Both the position numbers and the translations under genes were made by a program. This document shows positions 1 through 5,424 of a stretch of DNA of 8,303 bases, one piece after another; position 1 is the first letter of the stretch; the number at the start of each line of letters is the position of its first letter. The notes under the pieces are model-generated. The model searched no databases, was not told where the DNA came from, and worked only from the letters and a program-made list of their open reading frames with translations. The DNA comes from an uncultured Alphaproteobacteria bacterium (lineage in GTDB: Bacteria; Pseudomonadota; Alphaproteobacteria; Paracaedibacterales; CAIULA01), in the NCBI GenBank assembly GCA_903905285.1, contig CAIVFQ010000126.1:1-8303 (forward strand), given 5' to 3'.

Positions 1-101
1 CCGAAGTCTTTTGCCTAATTCGAGGCTTTCTCTCAACGAGACGCAAACAGGGGTTTAATATCTTTCATGCCATCCTAAATCCTCAGTTCTGCCCACAATA
101 A
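1..101 (+). CDS. IS66-family transposase, C-terminal fragment (partial at window edge)
   Basis: The frame starting at base 3 is open from the window edge to a TAA at 99-101 and encodes about 32 residues. It contains IRGFLSTRRKQGFNIFHAIL, which resembles the last helix of IS66 TnpC transposases (pattern I-R-S-Y-x-S-T-x-R-K-Q-G-x-N-x-x-x-A-L). Known family role: a DDE-type transposase catalysing movement of the element. All catalytic residues lie upstream of the window, so it cannot be told whether the gene is intact. The family call rests on this short motif and on the GTAA-type end just downstream. Another DDE transposase family with a similar tail remains possible. Confidence 0.6.
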   Translation, partial: EVFCLIRGFLSTRRKQGFNIFHAILNPQFCPQ

Positions 102-115
102 ACCTGGGTAGTTAC
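1..115 (+). mobile_element. Right end of an IS66-like insertion sequence (left part outside window)
   Basis: The segment carries the end of an IS66-like transposase frame, followed 14 nt later by a candidate element end. Read on the minus strand from 115, the terminal bases are GTAACTACCCAGGTTTATT. IS66-family elements characteristically begin with GTAA and end with TTAC, and the plus strand here ends GTTAC at 111-115. The next eight bases (116-123, AAGAGTTC) would be one copy of the usual 8-bp target duplication. The other copy and the left terminal repeat lie outside the window, so the boundary is inferred from one end only. Confidence 0.55.
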
Positions 116-133
116 AAGAGTTCAGCGATCGTT

Positions 134-511
134 GTGGAAAATTATGGGTTAGCAGGCATAGTAAGATCTGGATTTATAATCTGCGAATTTGATGGTAGAA
201 AAAAAGTTGGATATATTACCCCGACATACCAACCAGAAAACAAAATAGTAGAACTCTCATGGGTTTTTATAAACGAAGCAGATAGAGGAAAAGGGTATTC
301 CACAGAGGCTCTTAGAACCATCGAAGCAATCTGTAGATTCCTTAAGTCAAAGGGGCTATTGGCCGGTTGTGATTATTTGTATTTAACAATGGGCACTGGC
401 AGAGAAACGCTTCCCATGAAGAAAGCAGCCATAACGGCTGGATATGAACCAAGCGACAGAATCTGGTCCCCTCCTGACTTGATGTTTTGCTACGAAAAAC
501 CTATTGGGTAA
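134..511 (+). CDS. GNAT-family N-acetyltransferase, N-terminally truncated remnant
   Basis: The 125-residue frame from GTG 134 carries the core of a Gcn5-related N-acetyltransferase. The beta4 strand ELSWVFINEA leads into the acetyl-CoA pyrophosphate-binding loop RGKGYS (residues 51-56, the R/Q-x-x-G-x-G/A signature). A long helix, a strand (YLYLTM) and a second helix ending in AGYEP follow. The family transfers acetyl from acetyl-CoA to an amine; the substrate cannot be read here. The first strand and two helices expected in the fold are missing. No Shine-Dalgarno sequence precedes GTG 134, and no earlier in-frame ATG, GTG or TTG follows the TAA at 56-58. The frame is open back through 116, exactly where the IS66-like end stops. 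I infer a gene split by the insertion, with this 3' part probably not functional. It may alternatively be a short GNAT domain protein. Confidence 0.65.
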   Translation: MENYGLAGIVRSGFIICEFDGRKKVGYITPTYQPENKIVELSWVFINEADRGKGYSTEALRTIEAICRFLKSKGLLAGCDYLYLTMGTGRETLPMKKAAITAGYEPSDRIWSPPDLMFCYEKPIG

Positions 512-648
512 ACACTGCCAAGTTCTGTCACGTGCACGCGGCGTGGCAGATTCTGCATGTTCCTTAACACTCAAAGTAGCATTGTTGACGACCGAAAGGT
601 CGATCTTGTACCTTGTAGTCATAAAAACAGTTTTAGGCAATAAGGTCA
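512..648. other. Intergenic leader of glyQ with two inverted repeats
   Basis: No gene is seen here. CTGCCA (515-520) pairs with TGGCAG (544-549) around a G+C-rich stretch that itself contains CACGTG and GTGCAC. A compact hairpin, CGACC-GAAA-GGTCG (589-602), has a GNRA-type tetraloop. Neither stem is followed by a T-run, so neither is a convincing terminator. TTGACG at 585-590 resembles a -35 box but has no good -10 at 16-18 bp, so a glyQ promoter here is only a possibility. AAGG at 642-645, 3 nt before the GTG, is a short-spaced ribosome binding site. Confidence 0.4.
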
Positions 649-1515
649 GTGAAATCATTTCAACAGATTATTCTTGATTTACAAAAATATTGGGCTGATC
701 AGGGGTGTGTTATTTTACAGCCCTATGACAATGAAATGGGTGCAGGCACATCCCACCCTGCTACCACATTACGAGCCTTGGGGCCCAAGCTGTGGAATGC
801 CGCCTTTGTACAGCCCTGTCGTCGCCCAACCGATGGACGTTATGGCGAGAATCCCAACCGGACACAGCATTATTATCAGTTTCAGGTTATTTTAAAACCT
901 TGCCCAGAAAACCCACAGCAGCTCTACTTGAACAGTTTAAAGGCCATTGGCCTTGACCTGACAACCCACGACATTCGCTTTGTGGAGGATGACTGGGAAA
1001 ACCCTTCTCTAGGCGCCGCTGGCTTGGGATGGGAAGTTTGGTGCGACGGCATGGAAATCAGCCAATTTACATATTTTCAACAAGTTGGCGGGTTCGAGTG
1101 TAACCCGGTGCCGGTGGAACTTACTTATGGGTTGGAACGGATTGTCACATTTATTCAAAAGATTGATAACCATTTTGATATCAATTGGAATGGGTTAGAA
1201 GGACCTGGAAAATTAACCTACGGCGATGTCTTTTTGCAGGCTGAGCGTGAGTTTTCAGCCTATAACTTTGAGGTAGCAAACACCGAGTTGTTGTTACGAC
1301 ATTTTCAAGACTGTGAACAAGAATGCCAGAGTTTAATTGATAAAAACTTGGTTCTGCCCGCTTATGAACAATGCATCAAGGCCAACCACCTGTTCAATTT
1401 ACTGGATGCCCGGGGAGTCATTAGTGTGACAGAGCGAGCGGGCTATATCGCCAAAGTACGTACCCTTGCCAAAACATGTTGCCAAGCCTGGATCACCCAG
1501 CACACAGAGAGTTAA
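649..1515 (+). CDS. glyQ: Glycyl-tRNA synthetase alpha subunit
   Basis: This is the catalytic alpha subunit of the alpha2-beta2 bacterial glycyl-tRNA synthetase, which activates glycine with ATP and charges tRNA-Gly in the cytoplasm. The 288-residue product is close to the usual length of about 290-300. Class II landmarks are visible: the strongly conserved segment around [19 protein letters not shown] (residues 22-40), [13 protein letters not shown] (59-71, motif 2 region), HYYQFQV (74-80), and ELTYGLER (157-164, motif 3 with the conserved GLER). The helical C-terminal part contains [14 protein letters not shown] (254-267), also typical of GlyQ. The start is GTG 649, preceded by AAGG at 642-645, and it gives the expected N-terminus ([13 protein letters not shown]). 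The stop lies 2 nt before the glyS ATG, so the pair is translated from one message. Confidence 0.98.
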   Translation: MKSFQQIILDLQKYWADQGCVILQPYDNEMGAGTSHPATTLRALGPKLWNAAFVQPCRRPTDGRYGENPNRTQHYYQFQVILKPCPENPQQLYLNSLKAIGLDLTTHDIRFVEDDWENPSLGAAGLGWEVWCDGMEISQFTYFQQVGGFECNPVPVELTYGLERIVTFIQKIDNHFDINWNGLEGPGKLTYGDVFLQAEREFSAYNFEVANTELLLRHFQDCEQECQSLIDKNLVLPAYEQCIKANHLFNLLDARGVISVTERAGYIAKVRTLAKTCCQAWITQHTES

Positions 1516-1517
1516 TC

Positions 1518-3545
1518 ATGAACGAACTTTTCCTTGAATTTTACAGCGAAGAAATTCCTGCCCGCATGCAATTTGACGCACAAAGACAAGCGCACGACCT
1601 ATTTGCAAAGCTTTTAACAACTCAAGGGGCAACGTATCAAACAATTGCCGCATTTGTGGCTCCCCAGCGTTTAGCAATACGGGTTGAACAGCTTGAACCC
1701 TTAACACAAGGCACGGCTGAAACCCGCCGTGGTCCGCGTGTTGGCGCGCCTGATGCTGCCCTAGCCGGCTTTGCCAAATCAACAGGCCAAAGCCAAGATC
1801 AATGGCAGGAACGCGACGGGTATTGGTGTGCCGACATTGTTCAGGCCGGTCAAGAGATAACCCAGATTTTACCGCAGCTTGTCACAGCATTCTTAGATCA
1901 ATTCGCGTGGCCCAAATCAATGCGCTGGCATAATCCTGAAACCAACACGTTTACGCGCCCTTGGATACGTCCGATTCGATCGATTGTTTGTGTTTACAAC
2001 AAAAAACCGATTCAATTTAAAATTCCAGGGTTGAATCTAACAACCGACAATAAAACTGCTGGTCATCGGTTTTTGGCCCCTGAATCCATAACTGTGGAAA
2101 GCTTTGCTGATTATCATCAACGTTTAAAAGATGCCTTTGTCATTCTTGATCATCAAGAACGCCTAAAAATGATTAAGCAAAGCCTTCATGATCAGGCAGC
2201 ACAACTAGGGATGGTGGTTCAAGAAAATCAAACTTTGTTAGAGGAAGTTACCGGCCTGGTTGATTACCCATTTATCCATATAGGCAAAATTGATCCCCAG
2301 TTTATGCATTTGCCCGATCAAGTGTTATCCACATCGATGCGTATTCATCAAAAGTATTTCAGTTTGTTAAAGGGTAATAAATTAGCCCCATATTTTGGGG
2401 TTGTGACGAACGTTAATCCAACGGACATGCAAGAGATGATGGACGGTTATGAACGCGTTCTAAAGGCACGACTCAGTGATGCGGCGTTTTTCTATCACAC
2501 GGACAACAAGGCCCCATTGGCAAGTCTGGCACCTAAGCTAGATACCATTATTTTCCATGCCAAATTGGGAAGCCTGGGTCAAAAGGCTCAGCGTCTTCAA
2601 AACCTTATGACAACGGAAAATGGTAAACGCGCTGCGCATTTGTGCAAGACTGATCTTGTCACGCATATGGTGGGTGAGTTTCCTGAATTGCAAGGTGTGA
2701 TGGGGCAGATTTATGCCACCTTGAATGGTGAGCCAGATGACGTTGCCGTGGCTTTAAAAGAGCATTATCAGCCCCTGGGACCCAATGATGATTGCCCCAC
2801 GGCGCCCTTAAGCGTGGAACTGGCACTGGCTGATAAAATTGATACACTGGTTGGCTTTTTAGGTGTTGGCATTAAACCCACCGGCTCGAAAGACCCGTTT
2901 GGTTTGCGCCGCGCAGCCCTGGGTGTTATTCGGTTATTGGTTAACCATCAAGATGTTAATCTGAACCTTTTGACGTTATTGCAACAATCATTCGATACGT
3001 ATCAAAAGCAACAGGTGATCTTGTCGCCTCAAACAGTGCAAGATGTTGTTCAATTTATTAACGACCGTTTGACTGTTTACCTTCAAGGTCAAAATCTTGA
3101 TTGCGTTGGGGCTGTTTTAACAACGGCTGTAAAGGCATCCTCCTATAATGTGCGATCCCTGTCGCAGCGAACTCTGGCCTTACATGATCTTTTAAAAACA
3201 CCAGCCGGCACCGCCCTTAAGGCGGCCTATCGTCGCGCTGCGGGCATTTTGGATAAGGCTCAAGATTCCCACCCAATCAACAGTGACCTTTTAAAGGAAC
3301 CGTCGGAGAAAGACCTTTATGCGCATCTGCAGGCTTTGCTAAAGGCCTATGATCATTTGCTATCCAACCATCAGTATCAAGAACTGATGGAGCAGTTGGC
3401 GGGCATTCGCCCCTTTATCGATGCCTTTTTTGATGGCGTCATGGTTAACTGCGAGGAAGAAGCCGTGCGATTGAATCGGTATGGATTATTGCAGCTGTTT
3501 GTGCAGGTTGTTAGCAGCATCGCTGACTTTAACCAACTGCAATGA
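1518..3545 (+). CDS. glyS: Glycyl-tRNA synthetase beta subunit
   Basis: This is the 675-residue beta subunit of the same tetrameric synthetase; it is required for tRNA-Gly binding and aminoacylation by GlyQ. Visible family landmarks include the N-terminus LFLEFYSEEIPARMQ, the segment RLSDAAFFYHTDNKAPLASL, the HD-domain-like stretch HMVGEFPELQGVMGQIY, and KIDTLVGFLGVGIKPTGSKD followed by PFGLRRAALGVIR. A C-terminal helical DALR-type anticodon-binding domain ends the protein. Length is close to the usual 680-700. The frame also offers an ATG at 1476 inside glyQ, but ATG 1518 gives the conserved N-terminus and has GAGAG at 1507-1511 with 6-nt spacing, so 1518 is preferred. No terminator follows; the 108 nt to rplU holds a promoter-like box instead. 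Confidence 0.98.
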   Translation: MNELFLEFYSEEIPARMQFDAQRQAHDLFAKLLTTQGATYQTIAAFVAPQRLAIRVEQLEPLTQGTAETRRGPRVGAPDAALAGFAKSTGQSQDQWQERDGYWCADIVQAGQEITQILPQLVTAFLDQFAWPKSMRWHNPETNTFTRPWIRPIRSIVCVYNKKPIQFKIPGLNLTTDNKTAGHRFLAPESITVESFADYHQRLKDAFVILDHQERLKMIKQSLHDQAAQLGMVVQENQTLLEEVTGLVDYPFIHIGKIDPQFMHLPDQVLSTSMRIHQKYFSLLKGNKLAPYFGVVTNVNPTDMQEMMDGYERVLKARLSDAAFFYHTDNKAPLASLAPKLDTIIFHAKLGSLGQKAQRLQNLMTTENGKRAAHLCKTDLVTHMVGEFPELQGVMGQIYATLNGEPDDVAVALKEHYQPLGPNDDCPTAPLSVELALADKIDTLVGFLGVGIKPTGSKDPFGLRRAALGVIRLLVNHQDVNLNLLTLLQQSFDTYQKQQVILSPQTVQDVVQFINDRLTVYLQGQNLDCVGAVLTTAVKASSYNVRSLSQRTLALHDLLKTPAGTALKAAYRRAAGILDKAQDSHPINSDLLKEPSEKDLYAHLQALLKAYDHLLSNHQYQELMEQLAGIRPFIDAFFDGVMVNCEEEAVRLNRYGLLQLFVQVVSSIADFNQLQ

Positions 3546-3557
3546 TCTCGAAAAAAC

Positions 3558-3587
3558 TTGACAGTGAAAGGCGAAACACGCTACACA
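3558..3587 (+). promoter_or_regulatory. Candidate promoter for rplU-rpmA
   Basis: A consensus -35 TTGACA (3558-3563) is followed after 18 bp by TACACA (3582-3587), a weak -10. A more A+T-rich alternative -10 (TATATT 3622-3627, or TATTAT 3624-3629) lies closer to the gene but has no good -35 at the right distance. GACAGT (3560-3565), overlapping the -35, is mirrored by ACTGTC (3594-3599), a 6-bp inverted repeat that could be an operator or part of the 5' leader. Confidence 0.4.
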
Positions 3588-3653
3588 AACAATACTGTCC
3601 TATTTGTGACAATCTAAAAAGTATATTATCAATTTTAGCTAGAGTCGTGGTTC

Positions 3654-3968
3654 ATGTTCGCAATCATTAAAACTGGCGGTAAACAATACCGCGTCACCCA
3701 AGATAAAGTTATCCGTGTTGAGAAGCTAGAGGCATTGGCTGGAGACAGCATTTCCTTAGACGAAGTTTTAATGGTTTGCGACGGCAATAACACCAAAATT
3801 GGTGTTCCTGTTGTTGTAGGCGCCAGAGTGGAAGCCACCGTCGTAGAGCAAATGCGCGATAAGAAAGTTATTATTTTCAAGAAAAAACGTCGCCAAAACT
3901 ATCGCCGTAAAAAAGGCCACCGTCAGCACCTGACTGTGTTAAAAATTAATAAAATTATTGTTGGATAA
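3654..3968 (+). CDS. rplU: 50S ribosomal protein L21
   Basis: This is a component of the large ribosomal subunit that binds 23S rRNA. The 104-residue length matches the family (about 103). The N-terminus [14 protein letters not shown] is the family hallmark, and the basic segment [16 protein letters not shown] (residues about 75-91) is the conserved rRNA-contacting region, followed by the closing strand [12 protein letters not shown] 3654 gives exactly the conserved N-terminus; only a weak purine-rich sequence (AGAG, 3641-3644) precedes it. It stands immediately before rpmA with a 26-nt gap, the almost universal bacterial rplU-rpmA arrangement. Confidence 0.98.
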   Translation: MFAIIKTGGKQYRVTQDKVIRVEKLEALAGDSISLDEVLMVCDGNNTKIGVPVVVGARVEATVVEQMRDKKVIIFKKKRRQNYRRKKGHRQHLTVLKINKIIVG

Positions 3969-3994
3969 TCAGTAGTCAATAAGGAGTTTTCGTC

Positions 3995-4261
3995 ATGGCA
4001 ACAAAAAAAGCCGGTGGTAGTTCACGAAATGGTCGCGATTCACATAGTCAGCGCTTAGGCGTAAAAAAATTCGGTGGAGAGCAAGTCTTGTCCGGCAACA
4101 TTATTGTTCGCCAACGTGGGACTAAATTCCACCCTGGTAAGAATGTCGGGTTGGGTAAAGACCACACAATATTTGCAACCATTAATGGTACTGTACAATT
4201 TTCTAAAGGACGTAACGATCGTTCTTTTGTTTCTATACTCCCACTTCCCCTTTCTGTTTAA
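3995..4261 (+). CDS. rpmA: 50S ribosomal protein L27
   Basis: This large-subunit protein has an N-terminal tail that reaches towards the peptidyl transferase centre. The 88-residue product begins [16 protein letters not shown], the typical L27 start, and continues with [20 protein letters not shown] and [20 protein letters not shown], both strongly conserved. There is no N-terminal extension of the cleaved type found in Firmicutes. A strong ribosome binding site AAGGAG (3981-3986) stands 8 nt before the ATG. The C-terminal tail (SILPLPLSV) differs from the common VSVVPA-type ending but is within normal variation. An intrinsic terminator follows 23 nt after the stop, closing the rplU-rpmA unit. 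The GNAT and obgE genes that often follow rpmA in alphaproteobacteria are absent here. Confidence 0.98.
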   Translation: MATKKAGGSSRNGRDSHSQRLGVKKFGGEQVLSGNIIVRQRGTKFHPGKNVGLGKDHTIFATINGTVQFSKGRNDRSFVSILPLPLSV

Positions 4262-4284
4262 AGAAACCATCTAATAGTTATTAC

Positions 4285-4322
4285 ACCCTTTTTAGCGACA
4301 TCGTCGTTAGGAAGGGTCTTTT
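4285..4322 (+). terminator. Intrinsic terminator of rplU-rpmA
   Basis: ACCCTTTTTAGCGAC (4285-4299) pairs with GTCGTTAGGAAGGGT (4303-4317) around a 3-nt loop ATC. In RNA the 15-bp stem is continuous if G-U pairs are allowed. It is followed by CTTTT (4318-4322). Position just after rpmA and orientation of the T-run fit Rho-independent termination of the plus-strand operon. Confidence 0.85.
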
Positions 4323-4588
4323 GCAGCCAATCGCACATAATTGATTACGTTCTTTCTGGTTTTTCAAAGCCCAAACCCGTCAACGAATTACTTGACACAT
4401 ACATATTAAAAAAAGAATTTCTTAACAGCCTGTTAATCAATAAAAGATACTATAGTACTTCTTTAGCAAGTTAATAGGCCTCTAATTTTAAAGACCCTAT
4501 AGAAATCCTGAGATCACGGCAGCAGATGTCTACGAACTTACTAGAGAAATACTATATTTCCCTTATACCAAACACATAAGGATTGCTT
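4323..4588. other. A+T-rich non-coding stretch with three perfect palindromes
   Basis: No coding frame of note on either strand and no recognisable tRNA. Three perfect inverted repeats stand out: TTAACAG-C-CTGTTAA (4422-4436), TACTATAGTA (4448-4457) and GAAATA-CTA-TATTTC (4546-4560). TTGACA at 4392-4397 resembles a -35 but has no matching -10 at 16-18 bp. The stretch lies upstream of the decayed exported-hydrolase gene and may hold its former promoter and operator region. Confidence 0.45.
4422..4457. promoter_or_regulatory. Pair of palindromes, possible operator/promoter remnant
   Basis: TTAACAG-C-CTGTTAA (7-bp arms, 1-nt centre, 4422-4436) is followed 11 bp later by the self-complementary TACTATAGTA (4448-4457), which contains -10-like hexamers (TACTAT, TATAGT). 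The distance from TTAACA (4422-4427) to TACTAT is 20 bp, too long for a standard sigma-70 promoter. A regulator-binding site is a reasonable guess, but no regulator gene is nearby. Confidence 0.3.
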
Positions 4589-4595
4589 GTGTCTT

Positions 4596-5274
4596 ATGAA
4601 ATAGCTTTTAAATTTTTACGCCATTTCAGTTTTTGTCATCGGTTTGGTCTCTCTTCCCGTTCAGCTTAGCGCTGCAACAGCAGCATCAAAAGACGATCTT
4701 AAGGCATTGCCGGGAACAAGAAATCAAGAATTTTTAGCGAGCCAGTTTAGGTTAATTGAGGAGAAACCCTTTGGAAATTATTTATACTGACCCTGAAACA
4801 GGTCGCGTTCCTGAAAAAAAATAATAAGGGAAGGTGGTAAAAATGACCCTATTATCGTAACTGATTTTATTAAAAAATATCTAGGGACACCTTACGAACA
4901 AAGCAGTATGGAGCTTTTAAAGGCAGCTTGGGGTTTAAATAAAACTCCTAACACACAGTCTTTGTTTTGCAGCGAACTTGTTGCTCTTGCTTTCCAAGAT
5001 TTGAAATTCTTGCCTTCCACCCCTGTTGCCAGCGATTATACACCCAAAAGTTTTGCAGAAAACGCCAGCACCTTGCCATGGAAGGAAGGAAGGAATAACT
5101 CTTTCTGAGGGAGTTTTCATTAATGACCCCGTCGCTCCCCCTTTTACTAAAAAGGAAACCATCATCTGGGCAGGTCAGTATATTTGTCAGTACGCTTTGC
5201 AGCTTCTAACAGGACTGACAGGTCTAAAAGTTGATTACAAAAAACTTTCTAAATACGTTTTTTGGGAGAAATAA
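4596..5274 (+). pseudogene. Decayed exported papain-like hydrolase (NlpC/P60 superfamily, YiiX/DUF830-like)
   Basis: Three reading frames join into one protein trace. The first starts at ATG 4596 and has a hydrophobic signal-peptide core (VFVIGLVSLPVQLSA), but codon 3 is TAG and the frame meets TGA at 4788. A middle piece, YTDPETGRVPEKK, lies in the +1 frame and ends at TAATAA 4822-4827, next to an A-run at 4814-4821. From 4815 the original frame resumes (IVTDFIKKYLGTPYEQ, then LFCSELVALAFQDL) until TGA 5106. The C-terminal part (EGVFINDPVAPPF to YVFWEK) is in the +1 frame to TAA 5274. FCSELV with a preceding GTPY segment matches the catalytic-Cys region of permuted papain-like YiiX-type proteins (Cys codon 4968-4970). 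The upstream GD...HVG segment with the catalytic His is not found, so an internal deletion is likely. An alternative start at GTG 4589 has AAGG at good spacing but would need a frameshift in the T-run 4630-4634. Confidence 0.65.
5080..5095 (+). repeat. (GGAA)4 tetranucleotide tract causing a frameshift
   Basis: Four tandem GGAA units lie inside the decayed hydrolase. With four units the frame reads WKEGRNNSF and stops at 5106-5108. Removing one unit would give WKEGITLSEGVF and restore continuity with the downstream C-terminal frame ending at 5274. Slipped-strand gain of one unit is the simplest explanation of this lesion. Confidence 0.7.
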
Positions 5275-5340
5275 CAGCCGCCCAAGACAGGCAATTCTTC
5301 TATGTGGAGCGCCTTTATAGAAAAAAGTCAGTTAAAAACA

Positions 5341-5370
5341 AATAATTTATCGTCACATTAATAAATTATT
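5341..5370. repeat. Perfect 10-bp A/T inverted repeat upstream of the glycosyltransferase gene
   Basis: AATAATTTAT (5341-5350) and ATAAATTATT (5361-5370) are exact reverse complements separated by 10 nt. Every arm base is A or T. The site lies 54 nt before the glycosyltransferase start and 66 nt after the hydrolase remnant. It could be a regulator-binding site or a weak hairpin. The lack of G+C in the stem makes an efficient terminator unlikely. Confidence 0.6.
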
Positions 5371-5388
5371 AACGAATTCTACTTATTT

Positions 5389-5403
5389 ACTCTTACAAAG
5401 AGT
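5389..5403 (+). other. Short hairpin in the 5' leader of the glycosyltransferase gene
   Basis: ACTCTT (5389-5394) pairs with AAGAGT (5398-5403) around ACA. It lies 21 nt before the GTG start; the ribosome binding site AAGAG (5414-5418) repeats the right arm, so the left arm CTCTT could in principle pair with the ribosome binding site instead. This is suggestive only. Confidence 0.35.
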
Positions 5404-5424
5404 GTAATTAATTAAGAGTTTGTT

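Noticed and set aside
383..658. Minus-strand frame of 91 codons across the GNAT end and glyQ leader
   Set aside because: It overlaps the better-supported GNAT frame and the glyQ start, and its sequence resembles no protein family.
1476..1517. Upstream ATG for glyS at 1476
   Set aside because: It would add 14 residues inside glyQ that the family lacks; ATG 1518 gives the conserved N-terminus and has a suitable ribosome binding site.
4074..4274. Alternative plus-strand frame inside rpmA
   Set aside because: It is an out-of-frame shadow of the well-conserved L27 gene.
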